64,000 nucleotides of DNA from Nitrosopumilus cobalaminigenes (GCF_013407145.1 NZ_CP026993.1:952590-1016589); one strand, 5' to 3'; positions 7,937 to 18,365 are shown, counted from the first letter of the stretch. Notes: generated by a model from the letters alone, not told the origin. Translations and numbers: made by a program.

Positions 7937-9391
7937 ATGAATTCTAGTTTGGGAAAAGAAGACGTAGGAATCACAGTTTCAAAAAATGATGATTTTAGTG
8001 AATGGTATACTCAAGTAGTACTCAAGGCCAAATTAGCAGATTATGCACCTGTAAAAGGACTAATTGTCCTCAGACCAGATGGATATTCAATTTGGGAATC
8101 ACTAAGAAGCACATTTGATAAGAAATTTGCTAAAAATGGAATCAGAAACGGATTCTTGCCAATATTGATTCCAGAATCACTACTGGGAAAAGAACAAAAA
8201 CATTTTGCAGGATTTAATCCAGAAGTATTTTGGGTAACACATTCAGGAACTAATGAGATAGGGGACAGACTAGCATTAAGACCAACATCTGAGACATTAG
8301 CATATACACTATATTCAAAATGGATCCAAAGTTGGAGAGATTTACCATTAAAGATCAATTTTTGGAATACAGCTTTGAGAGCTGAAATTAAAGCAACAAA
8401 ACCATTTCTTAGAACTTCAGAATTTTTGTGGCAAGAAGGTCACACAGTACATGTCACACAAGAAGAAGCAGAGAAAGAAGTAATGAAAATTTTAGATATT
8501 TACAAAAATACAGTAGAAGAAGAACTTGCAATCCCAGTAAGTACGGGAAAGAAAAGTGAGAAAGAAAAATTTGTTGGCGCAGTATATACAACAACCATGG
8601 AATCAATAATGCCAGACGGTAAAGCACTACAAATGGGCACATCACATTTCTTGGGACAAAATTTTTCAAAACCATTTGAAGTCAAATTTGCAGACAAAGA
8701 TAACGTAGAACATTTTGCATGGCAAACATCATGGGGGGTGTCATGGAGATTAATTGGTGCAATGATAATGGCTCATGGAGATGATAAAGGATTAGTATTA
8801 CCACCAAAAGTAGCTCCAATGCAAGTAGTAATTGTACCTATTTACAGAAATGACGAAGGTAAAAATGCTGTATTACCAAAAGTTGAAGAAATCAAAAATA
8901 CACTAGAATCTAAAGATATCAGAGTACATGTAGATGAAAGAGAAGGATTATCTCCAGGATACAAATTCAACGATTGGGAAATGAAAGGTGTGCCATTAAG
9001 GATTGAGATTGGACCCAAAGACATTGAAAAAGAAAGCATAGTTGTTGCAAAACGTTACAATTTAGAGAAAATTAATTTGAATTTCAAAGAGATAGAAAAA
9101 ATCCCCACAATATTAGAGGAAATTCAAGTTGAGATGTTAAAAAAAGCCAAAGCAGAAGCGAAAAATAACACATTAGATATTTCAGATTATTCAGAATTCA
9201 AATTAAAAATAGAGAAAGGAGGTTTCTTCAACTCTCCATGGTGTGGAAAATTAGAATGTGAAGATAAAATTAAAGAGGAAACAGGCGCTGAAATAAGAGT
9301 AATTCCATTTGGAAGTGAAGATACAAATCAAAAATGCATTTACTGTCAAGAACAAAGTGCATCAAGACCAATCTTTGCTAGAGGATATTAG
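7937..9391 (+). CDS. proS: Prolyl-tRNA synthetase, archaeal/eukaryotic type
   Basis: This class II synthetase of 484 aa charges tRNA-Pro. Motif 2 region LRPTSETLAYTLYSKWIQSW and the proline-site block TSEFLWQEGHTVH are clear, followed by an anticodon-binding domain (VVIVPIYRNDEG onward). The C-terminal domain contains CGKLECEDKIKEE and CIYCQ, the zinc-type extension of the archaeal/eukaryotic form. There is no bacterial editing (INS) domain. The product ends in ARGY, the typical C-terminal tyrosine of this type. Confidence 0.95.
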   Translation: MNSSLGKEDVGITVSKNDDFSEWYTQVVLKAKLADYAPVKGLIVLRPDGYSIWESLRSTFDKKFAKNGIRNGFLPILIPESLLGKEQKHFAGFNPEVFWVTHSGTNEIGDRLALRPTSETLAYTLYSKWIQSWRDLPLKINFWNTALRAEIKATKPFLRTSEFLWQEGHTVHVTQEEAEKEVMKILDIYKNTVEEELAIPVSTGKKSEKEKFVGAVYTTTMESIMPDGKALQMGTSHFLGQNFSKPFEVKFADKDNVEHFAWQTSWGVSWRLIGAMIMAHGDDKGLVLPPKVAPMQVVIVPIYRNDEGKNAVLPKVEEIKNTLESKDIRVHVDEREGLSPGYKFNDWEMKGVPLRIEIGPKDIEKESIVVAKRYNLEKINLNFKEIEKIPTILEEIQVEMLKKAKAEAKNNTLDISDYSEFKLKIEKGGFFNSPWCGKLECEDKIKEETGAEIRVIPFGSEDTNQKCIYCQEQSASRPIFARGY

Positions 9392-9439
9392 AAAATAATA
9401 CCCACAAATATAATAATAGAAAAAAATAATTTTTCAATA

Positions 9440-10750
9440 TTGACATCAAATCCAGAACTTGATTCAAGAAATGCACTACTAGAGCAGTTTAAAGAAACAC
9501 GTAGTAGAACATTGGAACTTGTTAAAACTTTGGAAAAAGATGATTTTGTTGTACAAACCGCATTTTTCATGAGTCCACCAAAATGGCACATAGGTCATGT
9601 AAGTTGGATTTATGAAGCAATAATGAGTAAAATTGATAAGAATTATGAATTTTATTCAAAAGAATTTTCAGAATATCTCAATTCATACTATCAACAGTTT
9701 GGAGTTCCACATGATAAAGGATTACGCGGAGTAGTATCAAGACCAACAACGGATCAAATTTTCCAGTACTTTAACACAATAAACCAGAGAGTGGAGAAAT
9801 TTATTGGCTCTCAAACATTAAGTGAAGATGCCACAAAAATGATAGTGATGGGATTCCATCATGAATGTCAACATCAAGAGCTTTTAGTTTATGATTTACA
9901 ACATTTACTTGCAGAGCAATATAGACCTGTAAAGAAAAATCAAATTCCAAAACCAATTAACATTGAAACTGAATCAAAACAAATCAGGGGAGGAATATAC
10001 ACAATGGGTAACAATGGCAAAGAATTTTGCTATGACATCGAATTACCAGAACACAAAGTTTTCTTAAATGATTACAAAATAGATGTATTTCCAATTACGA
10101 ATAAGCAGTATCTAGAATTTATCGAAGCCGGAGGATATGAGACATACAAATATTGGTTATCAGATGGCTGGGAAAAAGTCAAATCAAACAAATGGAATTC
10201 CCCAATGTACTGGGAAAAAATTGACGGCATTTGGCATGTAAGGGATTTTGCAGGAATCAGAAAAATAAATCCAAATGAACCGGTATGTCATGTAAGTTAC
10301 TACGAAGCAGATGCATATTGTAAGTGGGCAGGAAAAAGACTTCCAAATGAGGCAGAATGGGAAAAAGCAGCTTGTTGGAATGAAGAAAAACAAGAAAAAA
10401 CAACATTCCCATGGGGAAATGAAAGACCCACATCAGACAAATGTAATTTGCTTGAATCATACAATTGGAGTTGTTCAGAAGTGGGATCTTATCCAGAAGG
10501 AGCAAGTCATTCAGGTTGTCAGCAAATGATTGGAGATGTTTGGGAATGGACCACATCAGAATTTACAGGCTATCCAGGGTTCAAGTCAGGATTTGATGAG
10601 TATAACGACAAGTGGTTTACCAATCAAAAAGTTTTACGAGGAGGGTCATTTGGGACTCCAAAAATGTCAATTAGAGGAAGTTATAGGAACTTCTTCAGAT
10701 TAGATGAGCGATGGTTGTTTTCAGGATTTAGATGTGTAGAAGACGTCTAG
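9440..10750 (+). CDS. egtB: EgtB-like ergothioneine sulfoxide synthase
   Basis: EgtB is an iron enzyme that joins cysteine or gamma-glutamylcysteine to trimethylhistidine with O2. The 436-aa protein (TTG start) has an N-terminal DinB-like helical domain with PPKWHIGHVSW (H50/H53) and HHECQHQELLVYD (H141, H145), the three-His iron site. The C-terminal formylglycine-generating-enzyme fold spans about residues 180-436, including WAGKRLPNEAEWEKAA, GDVWEWTTSEF and VLRGGSF. The convergent neighbour is EgtD, and the two TAG stops share the palindrome CTAG. Which thiol donor is used cannot be decided here. Confidence 0.88.
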   Translation: MTSNPELDSRNALLEQFKETRSRTLELVKTLEKDDFVVQTAFFMSPPKWHIGHVSWIYEAIMSKIDKNYEFYSKEFSEYLNSYYQQFGVPHDKGLRGVVSRPTTDQIFQYFNTINQRVEKFIGSQTLSEDATKMIVMGFHHECQHQELLVYDLQHLLAEQYRPVKKNQIPKPINIETESKQIRGGIYTMGNNGKEFCYDIELPEHKVFLNDYKIDVFPITNKQYLEFIEAGGYETYKYWLSDGWEKVKSNKWNSPMYWEKIDGIWHVRDFAGIRKINPNEPVCHVSYYEADAYCKWAGKRLPNEAEWEKAACWNEEKQEKTTFPWGNERPTSDKCNLLESYNWSCSEVGSYPEGASHSGCQQMIGDVWEWTTSEFTGYPGFKSGFDEYNDKWFTNQKVLRGGSFGTPKMSIRGSYRNFFRLDERWLFSGFRCVEDV

Positions 10751-11766
10751 ATTTTAGTTACTAAACTAAGCGAAAAATGCTTTTTCTCATCAAGCCAAGT
10801 ATGTTTTAATTCAAATCCAGCATCATCAAGAAGATCATGAATTTCAGATAAACGATATTTATGAGAATACTCAGTATGGATTAATTCATCTTTTTTTAGT
10901 TTTAATTCTAAATTAGATTTTGAAATTATTACCGATTGGTCATGGATTGATTTAAGATACATTTCAATTCGTTGATCTTTTTCATTGTAAATTGCATGAT
11001 GTAAAAAATTATTTAGATCAAAATCAGCATCAAGTTCATCATTGATTCGAGACAATACATTGAGATTAAATTTGGCAGTGACTTTTTGTGAATCATCATA
11101 TGCAGATTCAAGTATTTCTTTTTCTTTAACAAGATCAAGACCAATCAAAAATAAATCACCGGGTTTCATTGCCGAATAAACTTTTTCTAGGAATTTGTAA
11201 CCATCGATTGGAGAAAAATTACCATAACTAGAACCTAGAAAAATTATCAAGTTTTTCTTTTTATCATATGTTTTAAGAAATTCCAAACCACCTTCATACG
11301 TATCAATAATTCCAGTAATAGTCAGATTATCATAATCACGAAGTAATTGTTCAGAGCTTTCAGCAAGAATTTCAGAGATATCAATTGGAAGATATTCTAT
11401 GTTTTTTTGAGAGGTTAGAATATCTAACAATAATCGGGTTTTGACTGAAGAACCACTTCCCAACTCAACTAATCGAAAATCATCATCTAGAAAAGGAGGT
11501 AATTCATTTTTTAGTTGTTTTAGGATAGAAATCTCTGTTCTTGTCGGATAATATTCAGAGGTTGAGCAGATTTTCTCGAATAATTCAGAACCATTTTTGT
11601 CATAAAAGAATTTTGGAGAGATGAACTTGGAATTGCGATTCAAACTGGATGAAATCTCTTCTGCAAAAGTTTTCTCAATTTGCGTTGCATGGGGTTTGAA
11701 ATACTGTAGATTAGAATCAACTACATATTTTTTGTAATCAAGATTTTTTTGGATAATATCGGTCAA
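10747..11766 (-). CDS. egtD: L-histidine N-alpha-methyltransferase EgtD
   Basis: EgtD trimethylates histidine to hercynine using S-adenosylmethionine, the first ergothioneine step. The 339-aa protein (TTG start) shows FAEEISSSLNRNSKFISPKF, YDKNGSELFEKI, YYPTRTEISIL, the SAM-binding stretch LVELGSGSSVKTRLLLDIL and LGSSYGNFSP, all typical of the family. Together with the convergent EgtB-like gene, the two core steps of the pathway are present. No separate EgtC or EgtE is seen nearby, so sulfoxide cleavage must come from elsewhere. Confidence 0.92.
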   Translation of the reverse strand: MTDIIQKNLDYKKYVVDSNLQYFKPHATQIEKTFAEEISSSLNRNSKFISPKFFYDKNGSELFEKICSTSEYYPTRTEISILKQLKNELPPFLDDDFRLVELGSGSSVKTRLLLDILTSQKNIEYLPIDISEILAESSEQLLRDYDNLTITGIIDTYEGGLEFLKTYDKKKNLIIFLGSSYGNFSPIDGYKFLEKVYSAMKPGDLFLIGLDLVKEKEILESAYDDSQKVTAKFNLNVLSRINDELDADFDLNNFLHHAIYNEKDQRIEMYLKSIHDQSVIISKSNLELKLKKDELIHTEYSHKYRLSEIHDLLDDAGFELKHTWLDEKKHFSLSLVTKI

Positions 11767-11859
11767 GTATTAACCCGGCCATTATTTGACATAAATGCTT
11801 TATCCCAATTCTTTATGCGTAAATCATATTTCTTGATATACCTCTTAATGTAACAATAA

Positions 11860-12828
11860 TTGTTGAATGAAATCCTAAAAGTTGAACATTTGAAAAAATA
11901 CTTTACAAAAAAAGGAATGTTTGGAGCCAAATCAACTACAGTTAGGGCAACAGATGATGTTTCATTCTCATTAAAAGAAGGAGAAGTTTTTGTTTTAGCT
12001 GGGGAATCAGGTTCAGGTAAATCAACTATTGCAAAATTAATTTTAAAGTCAATTGAATTAGATTCAGGTAAAATATTTTTTGAAGATCAAGAGATTGACA
12101 ATCAAAAAGAAAACTTGGCAAAAATTAGAATGAATTGTCAAATGATTCATCAAGATCCATATGATTCAATAAATCCAAGAATGAAGATTGGAGATATTGT
12201 ATCAGAGCCGCTAGAAATTCACAAAATAGGCAATAAAGAAGACAGGTACAAAAGAGTTATCGAGGTATTGCAAGAAGTAAAGCTTGAACCAGCAGAAGAT
12301 ATTGTGAAAAGATATCCACATATGTTATCTGGAGGACAAAGGCAAAGAGTTGTTTTAGCAAGAGCACTTGCACTAAAACCAAAAATAATTCTTGCAGATG
12401 AACCAGTCTCAATGTTAGATGTATCCATCAGAGCAGAAATGTTAGAATTGATGCATGAATTACAAAAAAAATACAATATTTCATTTATCTATATTACACA
12501 TGATTTAGCCACTGCCAGGTATTTTGGTCAAAGAATAGGGATTTTGTATATGGGCAAAATTGTAGAGATTGGTCCAGTCAACAAAGTGTTGGTAAACCCC
12601 AAACACCCTTACACGCAGGCATTAATTGATGCAATTTCAGAGCCAGACCCAGAAAATTTACACAGAGAAAGAAAAATCAGAATCAAGGAAGCTCTAGATA
12701 TTGATGTGTATCAAGGATGCCGCTTCAGAGCAAGATGCCCATATGTCATTGACAAATGTACTGTAGAGCCAGAATTAGAAATGACAAGTGATGAACATTA
12801 CTCTGCTTGTTTTGTAAAATTAGATTAG
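11860..12828 (+). CDS. Oligopeptide/dipeptide ABC transporter ATPase (OppF/DppF type)
   Basis: The 322-aa ATPase energises peptide or related uptake. Walker A is GESGSGKSTIAK, the signature is LSGGQRQRVVLARALAL, Walker B is ILADEPVSMLD, followed by the H-loop YITHDLATARYFG. The C-terminal OppF extension holds a four-Cys region (CRFRARCPYVIDKC and SACF) as in other Opp/Dpp ATPases. No permease or second ATPase lies nearby; a family-5 solute-binding protein at 59265 could be a partner. The start is one of two TTG codons in tandem. It overlaps the convergent smc gene by 4 bp. Confidence 0.9.
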   Translation: MLNEILKVEHLKKYFTKKGMFGAKSTTVRATDDVSFSLKEGEVFVLAGESGSGKSTIAKLILKSIELDSGKIFFEDQEIDNQKENLAKIRMNCQMIHQDPYDSINPRMKIGDIVSEPLEIHKIGNKEDRYKRVIEVLQEVKLEPAEDIVKRYPHMLSGGQRQRVVLARALALKPKIILADEPVSMLDVSIRAEMLELMHELQKKYNISFIYITHDLATARYFGQRIGILYMGKIVEIGPVNKVLVNPKHPYTQALIDAISEPDPENLHRERKIRIKEALDIDVYQGCRFRARCPYVIDKCTVEPELEMTSDEHYSACFVKLD

Positions 12829-15800
12829 GAAGTTTTCACAGATGGCATTCGTTTGTCTTTGTATGTAACAACATTGGATACACCATTCTTTGGAAATACA
12901 CCATAGATCAGTTTTGCCTTTTGTATGACAGAATCTTTTAAGGACACCATGATAAATTGACTTTCTTTGGATCTTTCTTCTAAAATTTTTGCTAGTCTTT
13001 CAGAGTTTGGAGCATCAAGATGTGCATCAACTTCATCAAACAAGTAAAATGGTGAAGGTTTTAGTTTTTGCAAAGCCAAAACAAATACAATTGCAGCTAG
13101 TGTTTTCTCACCTCCACTAATTGATGTAGATTCTCGTTTTGGTTTATTTGGGAATTGAATCAAGTAAGAAATTCCAGAATTAAATATATCATCTTCATTT
13201 TGCAATTCTAACCAAGCATTTCCATCAGTCATTTTATTGAAAATTAAACGAATTTCTTTATCGACCTTGTCAAAAGCATCCAAGAAAGTTTGACGTTTGT
13301 CTTTTTCAATGTCTTCGATGAATTTTACAATGGAATTTCTTTCTTCTTCAAGAGAATTCTTTCTAGTCGACATTGAACGATAACCATAAGATACTTCAAG
13401 ATATGTTTCAGGTGCTTTTGCATTTAATGCATTAAGAGAATTCAATTCAGTTGTTAATCCATGTACAATAGATTCAACATCAAATGTCTCCATGTCTTTA
13501 TCAAATCCAAATGCAGATAGCAATTGTTGTAATTTGGTCTCTTTTTCAGTCAATTCATGCAGATCACGTTTCAAAGCATCAGATTGTCTTTCAATAGTAT
13601 TGATTTGCTTTGTAAGTTCTTTATCTTTTTCAATTAGAATATTTAATTTGTCATCATATTCTTTTAATTGACCAATAGAAGAACCAGATGAGGAAATCAA
13701 TTCTTGTTCTTTTTCTCTGAGTTTTACAAGTACTTCATTTTTAGATTCTTTTTGAGTTTCTAATTCTTTAATTTTTGTTTCCAATTCTTGTTGTTCTGTT
13801 TTCAAAGAATTTTCTTCATCATGAAGACGGTTAGATTGAGATTTTTCTCTATTATCCTGTGTCTCCATAGTTGTAAGTTGTGAGGATTTATCACGATATT
13901 CATTCATGAGAGTAGTATGTAATTTTTCAATCTCTGTTTTTTTAAGATTAATTCTTTGTAATTCACTTGCGATTCTAGTTTGTTCTCCACTAGCATAGTT
14001 TTGTTCCATAATTGAAATTCTATCATTTAGGGAATCAATGTGAGATTCATCAGTACTAACTTGAGATTCAATGAGGTTATTTCTTGTAGTTAAATCAGAA
14101 ATTCTCGTTGTCAGTTGTTCTTTCATTTTAAGTGCAGATGAAATTCTGGATTTTAGATTAGAATAATTTTCAGTCGCAGAGGATAGAGATTTTTCAGATA
14201 ATGAAAGTCTATCAGTGTTTAATTGAATAGCATTATCCAATTTTTTTATTTCTTGTTTTTTATTTAGCATTACTTTTTTAACCAAACTTATAGATTGAAA
14301 CAAACCTTCAATATCGCTACTTAGAGAAATCAATTTTGTGAGTTTTGAAATTTTGGAATTATTATCAATTGTGACAGTGCTGCCTTTAGATTCAAAGAAC
14401 TCACCATCAATTGTTACTGCTTTGTAGCCAGATTGTGATAGATTGTAGGCAGATTCTCGAGTTTCAGTGAGGATAATATTGCCAAATAGGAAGGTTTTGA
14501 GGGCAGAGTAGGCAGGATTGCATCTCACATTATCAGATAAGACACCCAAAATTCCAGGTTCTTTTGGAAGAGTTAGTTTGAATTTTGGAATAGCATCAAG
14601 GGGAATGATTTTTAGTTTTGGAAGTTTCTTGTTTCGTGCAACTTCAGCAATTCCAAGTAGAGTTGCAAAGTCTTTGACAACGATTGCTTTAATCCAATCA
14701 GAGCTTGCTGCTAAAACAGAACGCTCGTATTTTTTATCCCAAGAAATCATTTCGTATACTAAACCTTCAATACCAAGTCTTTCTGCATCTTCCTTTAATT
14801 TTGCAACAGTATAATCTTCATGCATAAATCCTTTGACAGTTTTAATTTTAGATTCATAACGTGTTGCTTGTTGATCTGATTTTTCAATAATTTGTGCCCA
14901 TTCATCTAAATCATTAAGAGTGCGAGATTTTTTTGTTTGGTGTTTTTTTATTCTAGATTTTAATTCAGTGATGGTATCATTGTTATTTTGCATTAAAGAT
15001 TCCAGTTGAGTTTGTGCTTTACTTAATTCTTCAATTCCAGATTCCATGTCAGATAATTTCAAAGAGTTTATTTCAATAATTTTTTTAGATTGTTCTTTTT
15101 CATGTTGTGCCTTGGAGAATTTTAATTTTGCATTGTTTAGTTGTTCGTTTAGTGTTTTGATTTTTTCATCAATTTCAGATTTTTTAGCAGCAGCCTCTGA
15201 TTGTTCAGATAGTACTTTTTGTCTTTCAGAGTCTACAATTTCTAATTCTTTACTAATGTTATTTTTCTTTTCATTTGTTTCTTGTATAGATTCTTTGATC
15301 TTTTGAATTTGAATATCGATGTCAGTTCTAGCATTATCAATAGATTCCAATTCCATTTTAAGCTCAGGGAGTCTTGCAGAAATTCTTTCAATTCTTTTTT
15401 GAGATGCAGAGATTGCACTGTTATCAATTTCGTATTGTTCCATAGCAGTAGAAATTTCAGAGTCTAATGCAGATTTTGTTTGGTTGTATGCATTGGCCTC
15501 CCCCATCAATTTTGATTTTTCAGTTTGCAGCGTTTCAATTTCAGTTTTTAAAAGAGTGCTTTCTTCTTCAAATTTTGTGACTTCAGCAGTCAAAGTGTGT
15601 AAAGTGGTCTCTTTGGAGACTTTTTTGCCAGAAATATCCTTCATTTTGTTGGCTGCATCAATAGCTTTGTACCTGTTTAGTTCTCTTTCAAGAATATCAT
15701 GGCGTAATTTTTGATTTCGTTCTTCTTCAAGTTCATCAATTCGTTTTTTAATTTCACCCATTTTGGCCAGAGCAATCTCTAATCTTCGGTCTGCCTCATC

Positions 15801-16349
15801 AAGTTGCTTTACAGATTCTAATTTTTTTTCATCAAAATACGATAGACCGATTAAATCTTCAATTGTTTTTCTTTTTTCTTCAGAAGTAAACTCAGAGATT
15901 CTAGTGACAGTTCCTTGCTGTACTGCATTTAATTGTCCTAATCCAGCATTTGCCATATCAAGCAAATCAAGAACTTGGTTTCTTTGTACTTTCTTTTTGT
16001 TTAGATAGTATGTGTTCTCACCTTCACCATTCATCTCTCGGGTAATTTCAACAACATCGGAATCTACAGGAATTTTTCTATCAGAATTATCAAAGTGAAC
16101 ACTTGATCTTGCCATTTTTGGTCCACGTCTATTTCCTTCAATATCATGAATCAGTGATCGTAGTTTATCAACCCTCATAACTTTGGGTTTGTTTTCACCC
16201 ATTGCAAAAATAATTGCATCCAAGATGTTACTTTTACCAGAACCATTTGGTCCAGAAATTGAAACTAGTCCAGGTTCAAACTGGACTGTAGTATTCTTAA
16301 ATCCAAATGACTTGAAACCAAAGATCTCAACTTTTTTAACATGAACCAA
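12825..16349 (-). CDS. smc: Chromosome segregation protein SMC
   Basis: SMC is a DNA-loop-forming ATPase of 1174 aa. The N-terminal head has GFKSFGFKNTTV and Walker A GPNGSGKSNI; two long coiled coils flank a hinge at about residues 505-680. The C-terminal head has SISGGEKTLAAIVFVLAL and Walker B PFYLFDEVDAHLD. Length and order match bacterial and archaeal SMC. Kleisin (ScpA) and ScpB genes are not adjacent. A 181-bp gap separates it from the divergent nitrilase gene and holds no further gene that I can see. Confidence 0.97.
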   Translation of the reverse strand: MVHVKKVEIFGFKSFGFKNTTVQFEPGLVSISGPNGSGKSNILDAIIFAMGENKPKVMRVDKLRSLIHDIEGNRRGPKMARSSVHFDNSDRKIPVDSDVVEITREMNGEGENTYYLNKKKVQRNQVLDLLDMANAGLGQLNAVQQGTVTRISEFTSEEKRKTIEDLIGLSYFDEKKLESVKQLDEADRRLEIALAKMGEIKKRIDELEEERNQKLRHDILERELNRYKAIDAANKMKDISGKKVSKETTLHTLTAEVTKFEEESTLLKTEIETLQTEKSKLMGEANAYNQTKSALDSEISTAMEQYEIDNSAISASQKRIERISARLPELKMELESIDNARTDIDIQIQKIKESIQETNEKKNNISKELEIVDSERQKVLSEQSEAAAKKSEIDEKIKTLNEQLNNAKLKFSKAQHEKEQSKKIIEINSLKLSDMESGIEELSKAQTQLESLMQNNNDTITELKSRIKKHQTKKSRTLNDLDEWAQIIEKSDQQATRYESKIKTVKGFMHEDYTVAKLKEDAERLGIEGLVYEMISWDKKYERSVLAASSDWIKAIVVKDFATLLGIAEVARNKKLPKLKIIPLDAIPKFKLTLPKEPGILGVLSDNVRCNPAYSALKTFLFGNIILTETRESAYNLSQSGYKAVTIDGEFFESKGSTVTIDNNSKISKLTKLISLSSDIEGLFQSISLVKKVMLNKKQEIKKLDNAIQLNTDRLSLSEKSLSSATENYSNLKSRISSALKMKEQLTTRISDLTTRNNLIESQVSTDESHIDSLNDRISIMEQNYASGEQTRIASELQRINLKKTEIEKLHTTLMNEYRDKSSQLTTMETQDNREKSQSNRLHDEENSLKTEQQELETKIKELETQKESKNEVLVKLREKEQELISSSGSSIGQLKEYDDKLNILIEKDKELTKQINTIERQSDALKRDLHELTEKETKLQQLLSAFGFDKDMETFDVESIVHGLTTELNSLNALNAKAPETYLEVSYGYRSMSTRKNSLEEERNSIVKFIEDIEKDKRQTFLDAFDKVDKEIRLIFNKMTDGNAWLELQNEDDIFNSGISYLIQFPNKPKRESTSISGGEKTLAAIVFVLALQKLKPSPFYLFDEVDAHLDAPNSERLAKILEERSKESQFIMVSLKDSVIQKAKLIYGVFPKNGVSNVVTYKDKRMPSVKTS

Positions 16350-16530
16350 TGATAATAATTTCTCAATACGTAGGATAATCGATGGTTAACAAGTTTAGTT
16401 GACATAATTGCATAATTTTTCTTGTTGTGTTATGATATTTTTCGTAGCGGTGCAAGTATATTGATTATTTTTTTATGAATTGATCGCACGTTTACGCCTA
16501 CTATAATTACTGAGAAAGAATTGTAAATGT

Positions 16531-17268
16531 ATGGTAAAGCTTGGATTAATTCAAACTAAATCACAAAGTACAAATCAAAAAGGAATTGCACAGGTTTCAA
16601 ATATTTTAAAAAAATTAGGAAGGACTGGCACGGATGTAGTATGCCTGCCAGAACAATGGCTCAAAAATAATGAGATCAGTGATTTTGATGCAGAGTTTTC
16701 AGAGTTTAAGAAAATAGCAAAGGAATTTTCCATGACTGTTATTCCAGGGGCATTTTATGAAATTACTAAAACCAAGACATCGATAGTTTCCCCAATAATA
16801 GGACCAAAAGGGGAAATCATAGGAAAACAGGAGAAAATCCACCCATTTGACTATGAACGTGATAATGTCAAGCCTGGAAAAGAGGCTAAAATCTTCGATA
16901 CAGCATGTAAGTTTGGAGTGATAATTTGCTATGACATGGTATTTCCCAAAGTCGCCAACACATTTGTGAAAAAAGGAGCCCAAGTACTGTTTTCACCAAG
17001 TAGAATAGTCAGACGAGGGATTGAGCCATGGCAAATGTATGTTCAAGTACGTGCATTAGAAAATAGAATTCCAATTTTGGCCGCAAATGTTGAAAATCAT
17101 AGATATGGAGGAAATAGTCTCATCATAGACTTGACTGAAAATAACAAAGTAATGACAACCAAAATTATGAAATTAAATGGTGAATGTGGGACAAGTAAAG
17201 AATTTGATTTAAAGAAATATGAAAAGAGTAGAGAGATAAGATTTTCAGATTCAAATAAATTTCAGTGA
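16531..17268 (+). CDS. Carbon-nitrogen hydrolase (nitrilase superfamily)
   Basis: The 245-aa amidase-type hydrolase has the catalytic triad E41 (VCLPEQW), K102 (GKQEKIHPF) and C133 (GVIICYDMVFP). The GVIICYDMVFP nucleophile elbow and ALENRIPILAANV region are typical of the superfamily. The substrate is not evident; omega-amidase or N-carbamoyl hydrolase roles are possible. It ends 2 bp from the convergent inositol-phosphate synthase gene. Confidence 0.88.
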   Translation: MVKLGLIQTKSQSTNQKGIAQVSNILKKLGRTGTDVVCLPEQWLKNNEISDFDAEFSEFKKIAKEFSMTVIPGAFYEITKTKTSIVSPIIGPKGEIIGKQEKIHPFDYERDNVKPGKEAKIFDTACKFGVIICYDMVFPKVANTFVKKGAQVLFSPSRIVRRGIEPWQMYVQVRALENRIPILAANVENHRYGGNSLIIDLTENNKVMTTKIMKLNGECGTSKEFDLKKYEKSREIRFSDSNKFQ

Positions 17269-17270
17269 CA

Positions 17271-18365
17271 CTAGTCACCTGCAACAAATTTTTCACAAGC
17301 AGCTTTTGCTTTAACATCAGAAGTCTGCTCAATCGGATGTTTCATCAAATAAGCACTAGCAGGTTTTATTGGACCGCCTATTCCTCTATCTAGTGCAATT
17401 CTTGCTAATCTAATGGCATCAATTACAATACCTGCAGAATTTGCTTTGTCATCAACTTCTAAACGTACTTCCATATTGTAAGGAATATTTGCCCATTGAC
17501 GACCTTCAATTCTCATAAACATGAGTTTTGTATTGCCTAAGAACGGAATAAAGTCTGAAGGACCAACATAGATTTGATCATCATCTAATCTTTCTTTAAG
17601 TTGACTTTGAACACTTTCTGTTTTAGAGATTCTCTTTGATGCTAATCTATCTTGTTCTTTCATGTTTAAGAAATCAGTGTTACCTCCCACGTTGATTTGG
17701 TATGTTTTTTCAATTTTTGTTCCCCTATCACTACAAAGTTTAGCCAAAGTTCTATGAACAATTGTTGCACCAACCTGACCTTTGATGTCATCGCCAATAC
17801 AAGGAATATTTTTCTCTTCAAACTTTTTAGCCCATTTTTCATCAGATGCGATAAAAGAGGGAATACAATTTACAAATGCAGTATTAGTATCAAGACAAAT
17901 TTGAGCCCAAAATTCAGTTACCTTGTCAGAACCTACTGGTAAATAAGATACAATAATTTCCACACCTCTTTCTTTGATGATTTGTTTCACCTCATCGGCA
18001 ATTTGTTCAGGTGTTTTTGTGCTGGTGATAGGTTTGATTCTATTTTCAACCCATACTCCGACACCATCTAAAATAGGACTTTCATAGACTAAAGCATCAT
18101 TTTTTGGTAAATCATCTTTAGCAATCCAATCTACCATGTTTGGATATTCATAAATTGCCTCATGCAAAAGTTTGCCAACTTTATTTTCACCAACATCAAA
18201 GCCACAAACAAAATCAATATCATGAATTCCATATCCTGCTAATTTATCATGAATAATTCCAGTGACTTCTTGAGAAGGATTTTTTCTATAGTATTCAATC
18301 CCCTGAATAAGTCCGGAAAAACAATTTCCAATACCAACTAAACCAACTTTAATTTTATCAGACAT
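17271..18365 (-). CDS. Inositol-3-phosphate synthase
   Basis: The 364-aa enzyme turns glucose 6-phosphate into inositol 3-phosphate using NAD, supplying inositol for archaeal phospholipids or solutes. The N-terminal Rossmann motif is VGLVGIGNCFSGLIQGIEYY, and the core contains GDDIKGQVGATIVHRTLA and NVGGNTDFLNM, which carry active-site residues in this family. Length fits the short bacterial/archaeal form. It is transcribed alone, divergent from deoxyhypusine synthase. Confidence 0.93.
   Translation of the reverse strand: MSDKIKVGLVGIGNCFSGLIQGIEYYRKNPSQEVTGIIHDKLAGYGIHDIDFVCGFDVGENKVGKLLHEAIYEYPNMVDWIAKDDLPKNDALVYESPILDGVGVWVENRIKPITSTKTPEQIADEVKQIIKERGVEIIVSYLPVGSDKVTEFWAQICLDTNTAFVNCIPSFIASDEKWAKKFEEKNIPCIGDDIKGQVGATIVHRTLAKLCSDRGTKIEKTYQINVGGNTDFLNMKEQDRLASKRISKTESVQSQLKERLDDDQIYVGPSDFIPFLGNTKLMFMRIEGRQWANIPYNMEVRLEVDDKANSAGIVIDAIRLARIALDRGIGGPIKPASAYLMKHPIEQTSDVKAKAACEKFVAGD

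Noticed and set aside
8041-8697. Several minus-strand frames inside the ProRS gene
   Set aside because: They are antisense to a well-supported synthetase, with no motif of their own.
16350-16530. Gap of 181 bp between smc and the nitrilase gene searched for a small gene or RNA
   Set aside because: No frame of good quality and no tRNA fold were seen; it is probably a divergent promoter region.
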